From Sphaerotilus uruguayifluvii (lineage in GTDB: Bacteria > Pseudomonadota > Gammaproteobacteria > Burkholderiales > Burkholderiaceae_C), in assembly GCF_013294065.1 (NCBI RefSeq), contig NZ_JABSNM010000005.1, positions 124,001 to 188,000 on the forward strand: DNA of 64,000 bases, read 5' to 3'. A program made the translations under genes and the position numbers. Below the pieces are notes generated by a model that worked only from the letters and a program-made list of their open reading frames with translations, was not told the DNA's origin and searched no databases. How positions within the stretch are numbered: position 1 is the stretch's first letter; every line of letters starts with the position of its first letter. Positions 9,092-16,836 of the stretch are shown in pieces.

Positions 9092-9733
9092 ATGGATCAC
9101 TACACGCTCACCGGCGAGTTCTACCTGCACCCGACGCCGGCGGGAGCCTACTACGCCGCGAGCCGGCCGACGCGCGAGCCGGCGCGGACCTTCCTGCAGC
9201 GCCTGCTCAGCGAGCCGGAGACGCCGCGGCTGAGCGCCGACCTGGTGCAGGACTGGATGGGCATGAACCAGCAGGATGCGCTCGAGTTCATCTACCGGCT
9301 GCAGTCCTCCGGTTTCGTGCAGGGCCTGCCGATGCAGGTCGAGGTGCCGCCGGACTCGATCGAGGCGATGCTGCCGCCGCTGCTGACCCAGCTCTCGGAC
9401 GAGGGCAAGGCGATCCTGGCCGACAAGCGCGGCCTGTACCTGGGCACCGCCGGCTTCGCGCACGAGACCTCCGAGGAGCTCGCCGCGCTCGGCGGCGACC
9501 TCGCCAGCGTGCACGAGCGCCATGCCCGGCTGCTGCACGGCAACATGCGCCTGCGCAGCGACGGCTGGGGCATGGTCAATGCCGCCGGCTGCAGCGAGGT
9601 CGGCTTCTGGCCGCTGTACTTCGGCGACGACTACTTCATCCTGATCGTCAGCGGCATGCCGCGCTTCAACCAGGAGGCCTTCACCACGCTGGTGTGGGCG
9701 CTGGGCGTGCGCTACGGCCACACCTCGATCTGA
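9092..9733 (+). CDS. Winged-helix plus roadblock-like protein
   Basis: This 213-residue protein has two parts. Residues about 1-80 look like a small winged-helix domain (LTGEFYLHPTPAGAYYAAS, then SADLVQDWMGMNQQDALEF and a wing FVQGLP). Residues about 100-213 show the strand-helix-strand order of a roadblock/LC7 domain: GKAILADKRGLYLGTAGF, the helix EELAALGGDLASV, WGMVNAAG, FWPLYFGDDYFILIVSG and a closing helix. No signal or membrane segment is present. Roadblock proteins bind small GTPases as activators or exchange factors, and the GTPase gene lies 50 bases upstream. The domain assignment is by eye and is less certain than for the next gene. Confidence 0.7.
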   Translation: MDHYTLTGEFYLHPTPAGAYYAASRPTREPARTFLQRLLSEPETPRLSADLVQDWMGMNQQDALEFIYRLQSSGFVQGLPMQVEVPPDSIEAMLPPLLTQLSDEGKAILADKRGLYLGTAGFAHETSEELAALGGDLASVHERHARLLHGNMRLRSDGWGMVNAAGCSEVGFWPLYFGDDYFILIVSGMPRFNQEAFTTLVWALGVRYGHTSI

Positions 9734-9850
9734 GCCGGCTGACCCGGACCACGGGTGATCTCGGGGCGGCGGGGGGCCGCTCCGGCTGCCCGGATCCCTT
9801 CCCTCTCCCCTCGACCACCCCAACCCTGACTTTTCCCGAAGGAAACGCCC

Positions 9851-10213
9851 ATGCGTGAAGACCTGCTGAACTCGATCCTGAGCGAACTGAACGGCTCGAC
9901 CGCCGACATCGAGGCCTCGGCCGTGCTGTCCACCGACGGTCTGATGATGGCCTCGATGCTGCCGGCCGGCATGGACGAGGACCGCGTCGGCGCGATGAGC
10001 GCCGCGATGCTGTCGCTGGGTGACCGCACCTCGCGCGAGCTGGCCCGCGGCGAGCTCGAGCAGGTGCTCGTCAAGGGCGCCAAGGGCTATGTGCTGATGA
10101 CGCACGCCGGTCCCGACTCGGTGCTGACCGCGCTGTGCAAGCCCAATTCCCGCCTGGGCCTGATCTTCCTCGACGTCAAGCGCGCCGCCGACGCCATCAG
10201 CAAGGTCATCTGA
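9851..10213 (+). CDS. Roadblock/LC7-domain protein (MglB-like)
   Basis: This 120-residue protein is a single roadblock/LC7 domain: an N-terminal helix LLNSILSELNG, the strand pair ASAVLSTDGLMMASML, the long helix VGAMSAAMLSLGDRTSRELA, the strands LEQVLVKGAKGYVLMTHAG and SVLTALC, then a C-terminal helix after LGLIFLDVKR. A strong ribosome-binding sequence (GAAGGAAA) precedes the ATG. MglB in Myxococcus is a roadblock protein that stimulates GTP hydrolysis by MglA, and I infer a comparable relation to the GTPase at 8506. With the preceding gene this gives two roadblock partners for one GTPase. Confidence 0.88.
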   Translation: MREDLLNSILSELNGSTADIEASAVLSTDGLMMASMLPAGMDEDRVGAMSAAMLSLGDRTSRELARGELEQVLVKGAKGYVLMTHAGPDSVLTALCKPNSRLGLIFLDVKRAADAISKVI

Positions 10214-10242
10214 TCGGTCCGCTTCGTGATCGAGGGAATCCG

Positions 10243-10737
10243 ATGATGACCGACATGAACGAGTCCGATCTGGTGCCGGGGGAACGGCGCGAACTGACGA
10301 TGAGCTACCACGACGGGCGCACCCGTCGGGTGCTGGTCGTCGACCACGAGGTGCCTTATCCGGACGGCAAGCTGATCGTGTCCCGTACCGACACGACCGG
10401 CGTGATCACCCATGCCAACCAGGCTTTCGTCGACATGTCCGGCTACGAGCGCGACGAGCTGATCGGCGAGAACCACTGCATCCTGCGTCACCCGGACATG
10501 CCGGCGGCCGCGTTCAAGGACCTGTGGGACACCGTCGGCCGCGGCGACAAGTGGCAAGGCTACGTGAAGAACCTGCGCAAGGACGGCGCGCACTACTGGG
10601 TCTTCGCCACCGCGATCCCGAACGTGCGCGACGGCCGGGTCGTCGGCTACACCTCGGTGCGCCGCAAGCCCTCGCGCAGCAAGGTCAACGAGTGCATCGC
10701 GCTCTACGCCCGCATGCGGGCGGAGGAACTGAAGTGA
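10243..10737 (+). CDS. Aer-like PAS-domain sensor without output domain
   Basis: A 164-residue soluble protein with one PAS domain (about 45-150). Landmarks are ISRTDTTGVITHANQAF-type sequence (here LIVSRTDTTGVITHANQAF), DMSGYERDELIGENHCILRH, PDMPAAAFKDLW and the WQGYVKNLRKDGAHYWVFA signature of FAD- or ligand-binding PAS domains of Aer-type aerotaxis receptors. No HAMP, kinase, cyclase or chemoreceptor signalling domain follows, so it must act through a partner. Tandem ATGATG starts follow a GAGGGA ribosome-binding sequence. Its stop overlaps the next start. Within this block it is a plausible redox or oxygen input. Confidence 0.85.
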   Translation: MMTDMNESDLVPGERRELTMSYHDGRTRRVLVVDHEVPYPDGKLIVSRTDTTGVITHANQAFVDMSGYERDELIGENHCILRHPDMPAAAFKDLWDTVGRGDKWQGYVKNLRKDGAHYWVFATAIPNVRDGRVVGYTSVRRKPSRSKVNECIALYARMRAEELK

Positions 10738-11504
10738 GCGAGAACGCCGCCACCACGCCGCTGGAGCTGACCGTCAGCCCGGACTTCTCGCCGGAGCACA
10801 TCGCCGGCTGGTATGTCTTCAACACCTGGCTGCAGCGCCGGCTCGGCGAGCGCATCCATCTGGAGCTGTACGAGGACTTCGCCGCGCAGCGCCAGGCCAT
10901 CGCCGCCGACAAGATCGACCTGATCTACGCCAATCCCTACGACGCGGCCATGCTGGTGCGCGAGAAGGGCTTCGTCGCGATCGCCGCGCCGAAGGACTGC
11001 CCCGACGAGGTGGTCATCGCGGTGCCGGCCGACTCGCCGGCGCAGTCGATCGAGGACCTGCAGCCCGGCCTGCGCCTGGCCGTGACCCGTGATCCGGACG
11101 TCAACCTGATCGGCATGATCCTGCTGGAGTCGGCCGACCTGAACCGCGACAACGTCGCCACCACGCCGGTGTCCACCTATGTGGTCCTGGCGCGAACCAT
11201 GCTTCAGGGCAAGGCCGACTGCGGCTTCTTCCTGAAGGAGGCCTTCGACGACCTGAGCGCGCCGATCCGCCGCCAGCTGCGCCCGCTGATGACCAGCCAG
11301 ATCAGTCTGGTGCGGCATGTGCTGCTGGTCGGGCCGCGCGCGGCGCACCTGCGCGAGCCGCTGCAGCAGCTGCTGCTCGGCATGGCCGACCCGTCCTCCG
11401 ACGGGCGTCGCACGCTCGAGGCGCTGGGCCTGAGCGGCTGGGAGAAGCAGGACCAGGAGGACACCGAGTTCATGATCGATCTGATGGACACCTTGATGGT
11501 GTGA
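10734..11504 (+). CDS. Cytoplasmic PhnD-like periplasmic-binding-fold protein
   Basis: This 256-residue protein uses a GTG start overlapping the PAS gene stop (GTGA). The sequence follows the PhnD/phosphonate-binding type II fold: LELTVSPDFSPEHIAGWY, the AAQRQAIAADKIDLIYANPYDAAMLV block typical of the first lobe, a lobe crossover around LQPGLRLAVTRDPD and GKADCGFFLKEAF. It has no signal peptide or lipobox, and no ABC permease or ATPase is nearby, so import is unlikely. I infer that the fold has been turned into a cytoplasmic ligand sensor. The C-terminal acidic tail EDTEFMIDLMDTLMV is unusual and might be a docking helix. Confidence 0.78.
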   Translation: MSENAATTPLELTVSPDFSPEHIAGWYVFNTWLQRRLGERIHLELYEDFAAQRQAIAADKIDLIYANPYDAAMLVREKGFVAIAAPKDCPDEVVIAVPADSPAQSIEDLQPGLRLAVTRDPDVNLIGMILLESADLNRDNVATTPVSTYVVLARTMLQGKADCGFFLKEAFDDLSAPIRRQLRPLMTSQISLVRHVLLVGPRAAHLREPLQQLLLGMADPSSDGRRTLEALGLSGWEKQDQEDTEFMIDLMDTLMV

Positions 11505-11511
11505 ACGCCCC

Positions 11512-12666
11512 ATGCTGCCTCCTCTGAAGCGCCGACTCCTCCACCTCGCGCTGGCCTGCGCACCGCTGGCGCTGCCGCCGCTGGTGTCGGCCCAGCCCGC
11601 GGCGGAGCCGATCGTCGGCGACTCCGCACGGCCTTTCCGCACCACCGTCGAGCAGGACAACCTGTGGGACATCGCAGGGATGGTGGCCCGGCAGGCCGGC
11701 GTCAGCCGCCAGCAGGCCATGGTGGCCGTGCTGCGCCGCAATCCGGACGCCTTCGTCAAGGGCAACATCCACCGGCTGCGCCGCGGCGTGCCGCTGACGA
11801 TGCCCTCGCTGGGCGAGCTGCGCGCGGAGGATCGCGCCGCCTCGGTGGCGCTGGTGGAGGCGCATCTGAAGCTGATGCGTTCGGGAGGCGAGCTGCCGGC
11901 GCTGCCCGCGCTCGGTCCGGTGGTCGCGGCGCCGTCGGTGCCGGTCGCGCCGCCTGTGCCGCCGGCCTCGGCCGTCGTGCCCGCGCCGGTCAAGCCGGTG
12001 CCTGCGCCCGTGCCCGTTCCCGTGCCTGCGCCGGTCCCGGCCTCGGCTCCCGAAGCGGCCCCCGCGCCGGCGCCGGTGGCCTCAGCGCCCGCGGTGGCCG
12101 CAGTGGAGGCATCCGCCTCGGCGGTGGACGCGGTGCCTGCGGCCAGCGGCCCGACGCTGCGACCGGCCGCCGATGCGGCGGCCGAGCCGGGCACGCCGAC
12201 CGATGGCGGTGCCGCGCTGCGCTGGCTGCCCTGGCTGCTGGGCGCAGGGGCGCTGGCCGGCGGCCTGATCCTGTGGCGTCGCCGCGCCGGCGTGACGCCG
12301 GAGGGCGAGGCCCTGCCGACCGTGATGCCGCAGGAGACCGCGCCGCGGCCGTCGGCGCCGCGCAGTCTCGATGTCTCGACCGCCGCGGCCGACATGGCGC
12401 GCACCGTCGAGGCCTCGCCGCTGGTGACCGAGCTGGTGCGGGCGCAGGCCGGCGAGACGGACACGGCCGAGGCCGCGGCTCCGGCGTCGTCGCCGGCCGG
12501 CTTCGACGATCCGGACCTGCGCGGCGGGCTGCGGGTCGAGATGGCGCGCACCTGCCTGGAGCTCGGCCGCGAGGCCGATGCGCGTGCGCTGCTGCAGGCG
12601 GTGCTGCGCGAGGATGCCGGGCGCCATCAGGCCGTCGCGGCGGAAATCCTCGCCCGCATGGGCTGA
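11512..12666 (+). CDS. Miniature FimV-like polar hub protein
   Basis: This 384-residue protein has a signal peptide (about 1-28, ending LVSA). A FimV-type LysM-like domain follows, with NLWDIAGMVARQAGVSRQQ and ALLRRNPDAFxxGNIHRLRxG-like spacing (about 47-100). After a Pro/Ala-rich periplasmic linker comes one transmembrane helix (about 236-256, WLPWLLGAGALAGGLILW) and a cytoplasmic tail. The tail ends in the FimV C-terminal TPR-like repeat, VEMARTCLELGREADARALL. FimV in Pseudomonas and HubP in Vibrio are 700-1600 residues and organise type IV pili and other machines at the pole; this is far shorter. It closes the GTPase block. Confidence 0.85.
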   Translation: MLPPLKRRLLHLALACAPLALPPLVSAQPAAEPIVGDSARPFRTTVEQDNLWDIAGMVARQAGVSRQQAMVAVLRRNPDAFVKGNIHRLRRGVPLTMPSLGELRAEDRAASVALVEAHLKLMRSGGELPALPALGPVVAAPSVPVAPPVPPASAVVPAPVKPVPAPVPVPVPAPVPASAPEAAPAPAPVASAPAVAAVEASASAVDAVPAASGPTLRPAADAAAEPGTPTDGGAALRWLPWLLGAGALAGGLILWRRRAGVTPEGEALPTVMPQETAPRPSAPRSLDVSTAAADMARTVEASPLVTELVRAQAGETDTAEAAAPASSPAGFDDPDLRGGLRVEMARTCLELGREADARALLQAVLREDAGRHQAVAAEILARMG

Positions 12667-12681
12667 CCGGCTCGGCTCGAC

Positions 12682-13503
12682 TCAGATCAGCCGGCGCGGC
12701 GAGAACTGCCGCGCCTGCGGGCTCTGGTCGGCGGCGCGCACCGCGCGCGTCAGCACCTGATCGGCCTCGACCGGGCCGAGCGCCTCGCACAGCGCCATGT
12801 ACAGCAGGTGAACCACCTGCGACAGATCGGCCGCCGGCAGGTCCAGCACCCAGTGCGACTGCAGCGGGCGCGCCCACAGCTCGCGCAGCGTGCGCCGCAG
12901 CGACGGCGCCAGGCGCATCGTCTCGAGCAGGTCGAGCGCGCTGTCGCCCAGATCCTTCAGCGCGCCGGGATGGAAGCGCTGCACCTCGGCCAGCGCGCTG
13001 CGGACCAGCTCGGCGCAGACCGCCTGCTCGGCCGGCAGCGGCGAGGCGGCCGGAGCCGCCGGGGTCGCCGGCGCGGCGTTCGGGCGCGCCGCCGGCAGGG
13101 TGGGCGGCGCGACGGGGGGGCCCGCGGCCTCCAGCGCCGCGGCCACCGGATTGATCGTCGGCCGCGCGGCCGGCGCTGCCGGAGCGGGCGCCGCCGGAGT
13201 GGCGACCGCCGGGGCGGGCGCGGCCGCGGGCGGATGCATCAGCGGCCACGGGTCCATCGGCAGCTGGTCCTCGGGCAGCCGCAGCGCCTTGTAGAAGGCC
13301 TCGTAGAGCTTCTTGCGCGCGGCCGGATCGATGGCATGCCGCTCGGCCACCTGATCGATGTAGCGGATGATGTCCGCGACCCCGTCGCCTCGCATCGACT
13401 GGTGCTGCAGGCGCAGCGCGTCGAGCAGCGCGTCCTCGTCGAGCACAGGGGAGAGGACCGCGCAGGCGGCGCGGCGACGCAGGGACAGGGCTTCTGTGGC
13501 CAT
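12682..13503 (-). CDS. Hypothetical protein, two helical ends joined by Ala/Pro linker
   Basis: This 273-residue protein of unknown family is convergent with the FimV-like gene, with only 15 bases between the stops. Residues 1-85 are helical and charged (DEDALLDALRLQHQ, RGDGVADIIRYIDQVAERHA, KLYEAFYKAL). Residues about 86-155 are an Ala/Pro linker like those in the neighbouring 570-residue and FimV-like proteins. Residues about 158-273 form a second helical region with ELWARPLQSHWVLDLPAADL. No signal peptide or membrane helix is visible. A link to the GTPase block is possible from the linker style and position, but unproven. Confidence 0.7.
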   Translation of the reverse strand: MATEALSLRRRAACAVLSPVLDEDALLDALRLQHQSMRGDGVADIIRYIDQVAERHAIDPAARKKLYEAFYKALRLPEDQLPMDPWPLMHPPAAAPAPAVATPAAPAPAAPAARPTINPVAAALEAAGPPVAPPTLPAARPNAAPATPAAPAASPLPAEQAVCAELVRSALAEVQRFHPGALKDLGDSALDLLETMRLAPSLRRTLRELWARPLQSHWVLDLPAADLSQVVHLLYMALCEALGPVEADQVLTRAVRAADQSPQARQFSPRRLI

Positions 13504-13528
13504 CGGATCAGGTGGGGTGGACAGGGAC

Positions 13529-14743
<1,215 letters not shown>

Positions 14744-14772
14744 CGTGAGGTTCACCCGCAGTCTTGAAGAGG

Positions 14773-14793
14773 CTCGCACTCCGGTGGTGCGAG
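14773..14793. repeat. 7-bp perfect inverted repeat in the amtB leader
   Basis: CTCGCAC at 14773-14779 and GTGCGAG at 14787-14793 form a perfect 7-bp inverted repeat with a 7-base loop. It lies between the predicted transcription start (about 14802) and the amtB ATG. Its core GCACT-N5-GGTGC (14776-14790) matches 9 of 10 arm bases of the NtrC consensus GCACC-N5-GGTGC. It could be a protein site or an RNA hairpin in the leader. Confidence 0.5.
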
Positions 14794-14811
14794 TCGTCGG
14801 AACCTGACGAA

Positions 14812-14829
14812 TCGCAATTGCAGTGCCAA
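14812..14829 (-). promoter_or_regulatory. Sigma-54 promoter of amtB
   Basis: Read on the minus strand, the sequence is TTGGCACTGCAATTGCG. It contains TGGCAC, five bases, then TTGC, with exactly ten bases between the invariant GG (14827-14826) and GC (14815-14814). This is a near-perfect -24/-12 RpoN promoter. The predicted transcription start is about 14802, giving a leader of about 59 bases before the amtB ATG at 14743. Confidence 0.8.
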
Positions 14830-14970
14830 GCATGGCTCATCGCGGGAGCTCTCCGTCTCGGGACTTCGACGGAGGGCCCGCAAGAACGGGGTGGTTCCAA
14901 TGCACGAATCAGCCGATCGGCGCGAGGATCTGCCAGATCCGGCCGGTCGGCCTGCACCGGTTGCGATCAT

Positions 14971-15044
14971 CGCGACGCCCCGTGATGGTGTGTCGCGTCG
15001 AGTGCGGGCGAGCTCTCATGGTGCGTCGCGCACCATGATGGGGC
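14971..15044. promoter_or_regulatory. Cluster of NtrC-like palindromes upstream of amtB
   Basis: Two dyads lie in the otherwise empty stretch between amtB and cysM. One spans 14971-14997: arms CGCGAC and GTCGCG flank GCCCC-N5-GGTGT, 27 bases in all. The other is a perfect 9-bp inverted repeat, CATGGTGCG (15017-15025) and CGCACCATG (15029-15037), overlapping GCACC-N5-GGGGC (15030-15044). Centres are about 180 and 225-235 bases upstream of the predicted sigma-54 start, an ordinary distance for enhancer-binding proteins. The rest of the 339-base gap shows no gene. The 9-bp repeat could instead be a Rho-dependent end hairpin for cysM; no T-run follows. Confidence 0.5.
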
Positions 15045-15082
15045 TGTCTGGGCGGGTCGGGCTGCCGGGGGCGCGGCCCGGC

Positions 15083-15988
15083 TCAGGCCGGGAAGACGCC
15101 GGTGGAGAGGTAGCGGTCGCCGCGGTCGCAGACGATGAAGACGATGGTGGCGTTCTCGACCCGGGCCGAGACCTGCAGTGCGGCCCAGCAGGCGCCGGCG
15201 GCCGAGATGCCGGCGAACAGGCCTTCCTCGCGCGCCAGGCGCCGGGCCATGTCCTCGGCGTCGGCCTGCGACACCAGCAGCATCTCGTCGACGCGCCGCG
15301 GCTCGTAGATCTTCGGCAGATAGGCCTCGGGCCACTTGCGGATGCCGGGAATGCGCGAGCCCTCGGAGGGCTGCGCGCCGACGATGCGCACCTGCGGGTT
15401 CCTCTCCTTCAGATACTGCGAGGTGCCGGTGATGGTGCCGGTGGTGCCCATCGCGCTGACGAAGTGGGTGACGCGGCCCTCGGTGTCGTTCCAGATCTCC
15501 GGGCCGGTGGTCTCGTAGTGGATGCGCGGGTTGTCGAGGTTGGCGAACTGGTCGAGCACGCGGCCCTTGCCGTCGCGCTCCATCTGCTCGGCCAGGTCGC
15601 GGGCGTATTCCATGCCGCCGGCCTTCGGCGTCAGGATCAGCTCGGCGCCGAAGGCCTTCATCGTCTGCGCGCGCTCGATCGACAGGTCCTCCGGCATGAT
15701 CAGCACCATGCGGTAGCCGCGCACGGCCGCCGCCATCGCCAGCGCGATGCCGGTGTTGCCGCTGGTGGCCTCGATCAGCGTGTCGCCCGGGCGGATGTCG
15801 CCGCGCTCCTCGGCGCGACGGATCATGCTGATGGCCGGGCGGTCCTTGACCGAGCCGGCCGGGTTGTTGCCTTCGAGCTTGGCGAGGATGACGTTGCCGC
15901 GTCGCGCGGCCTCCTCGCCGGGCAGGCGCTGCAGCCGCACCAGCGGGGTCGCGCCGATGACGTCCTCGACGGTCTTGTAGTCAGGCAT
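15083..15988 (-). CDS. cysM: Cysteine synthase B (O-acetylserine sulfhydrylase)
   Basis: CysM is a PLP enzyme that makes cysteine from O-acetylserine and sulfide or thiosulfate. The 301-residue protein shows the PLP lysine K48 in EGNNPAGSVKDRPA, the substrate loop EATSGNTGIALA, the phosphate-binding glycine loop SAMGTTGTITGTSQYL and the motif GAQPSEGSRIPGIRKWP typical of CysM rather than CysK. The start MPDYKTVED at 15988 is chosen over an upstream frame opening at 16084, because it gives the usual N-terminus and has AGGAGA just upstream on the coding strand. It is divergent from the tRNA-Leu gene. Confidence 0.95.
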   Translation of the reverse strand: MPDYKTVEDVIGATPLVRLQRLPGEEAARRGNVILAKLEGNNPAGSVKDRPAISMIRRAEERGDIRPGDTLIEATSGNTGIALAMAAAVRGYRMVLIMPEDLSIERAQTMKAFGAELILTPKAGGMEYARDLAEQMERDGKGRVLDQFANLDNPRIHYETTGPEIWNDTEGRVTHFVSAMGTTGTITGTSQYLKERNPQVRIVGAQPSEGSRIPGIRKWPEAYLPKIYEPRRVDEMLLVSQADAEDMARRLAREEGLFAGISAAGACWAALQVSARVENATIVFIVCDRGDRYLSTGVFPA

Positions 15989-16096
15989 CTTCTCTCCTTG
16001 GGATCCGGGGTCCGGGCGATTGTGGCAGCAAGGGCCGGCGCGCGTGGGCGCCATGCCATAATCGCCGCCGCGCAACCGACGCACCCCTTCTCTCCC

Positions 16097-16183
16097 GCCG
16101 GAGTGGCGAAATCGGTAGACGCAGTGGATTCAAAATCCACCGCCCTCACAGGCGTGCCGGTTCGAGTCCGGCCTCCGGCACCA
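16097..16183 (+). tRNA. tRNA-Leu (anticodon CAA)
   Basis: The 87-base sequence folds as a class II tRNA. The acceptor stem GCCGGAG pairs with CTCCGGC, followed by A and an encoded CCA. The anticodon stem GTGGA/TCCAC encloses the loop TTCAAAA with anticodon CAA at 16131-16133. A long variable arm GCCCTCACAGGCG and the T-arm GCCGGTTCGAGTCCGGC are present. It reads UUG. A possible -10 box CATAAT lies at 16057-16062, about 35 bases upstream; no good -35 is visible. Confidence 0.97.
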
Positions 16184-16215
16184 TTCCCTCCCCCCAGCGC
16201 TGCCCACCGGTCGAC

Positions 16216-16818
16216 ATGCCCCAGCTCCCGCCCGTCACGAAGGCCCTGATGCTGATCTGCACCGCGATGTACTGCGTGCAGATGCTCACCGGCTACTGGG
16301 TCGAAGTCCTGTTCGCGCTCTGGCCGGTCGCCACCGACGCGTTCATGCCGTGGCAGCTGATCACCTACGCCTTCCTCCACGGCAGCGTCGGTCATCTGTT
16401 CTTCAACATGCTCGGCCTGTGGATGTTCGGCTCGGAGCTCGAGCTGATCTGGGGCCGCCAGCGCTACTTGCAGTTCCTCGGCGCCAGCGCGCTGGCCGGC
16501 GGCCTGACGCAGCTGCTGGTCGTCAGCCTGGGCCTGCCCTCGGGGCCGACGCTGGGTGCCTCGGGCGCGCTCTACGGTCTGCTGATGGCCTTCGGGATGA
16601 TGTTCCCGGAGCGCACGATCATGCCGCTGTTCCCGCCGATCCCGATGAAGGCCAAGGTCTTCGTGCTGGTCTTCGGCGGCATGGAGCTGCTGTTCGGCCT
16701 GGTCGGCGGCGGCGGCGTGGCGCACTTCGCCCACCTCGGCGGCATGCTGGGGGGCTGGCTGATGATGCGCTACTGGCGCGGCCAGCCGCCGTTCCCGTCG
16801 CGCAAGCGCCGACGCTGA
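16216..16818 (+). CDS. Rhomboid-family intramembrane serine protease
   Basis: This 200-residue, about six-helix protein has the rhomboid hallmarks: HLFFNMLGLWMFG (histidine and asparagine of the second helix), the catalytic serine S116 in GASGALYG and the catalytic histidine H173 in HFAHLGGMLGG. A WR-like L1 loop sits around ELELIWGRQRYLQF. Such proteases cleave membrane-protein substrates within the bilayer. The end is short and basic (RKRRR), with no extra domain. It follows the tRNA-Leu gene by 32 bases and is convergent with the next gene. Substrates are unknown. Confidence 0.92.
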   Translation: MPQLPPVTKALMLICTAMYCVQMLTGYWVEVLFALWPVATDAFMPWQLITYAFLHGSVGHLFFNMLGLWMFGSELELIWGRQRYLQFLGASALAGGLTQLLVVSLGLPSGPTLGASGALYGLLMAFGMMFPERTIMPLFPPIPMKAKVFVLVFGGMELLFGLVGGGGVAHFAHLGGMLGGWLMMRYWRGQPPFPSRKRRR

Positions 16819-16836
16819 GCGGATCGGCCCGCGCGT

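Noticed and set aside
5617-12666. Reading the GTPase block as a phosphonate transport operon because of its PhnD-like member
   Set aside because: There is no permease, no ATPase and no signal peptide on the PhnD-like protein; the neighbours are cytoskeletal and GTPase-type proteins.
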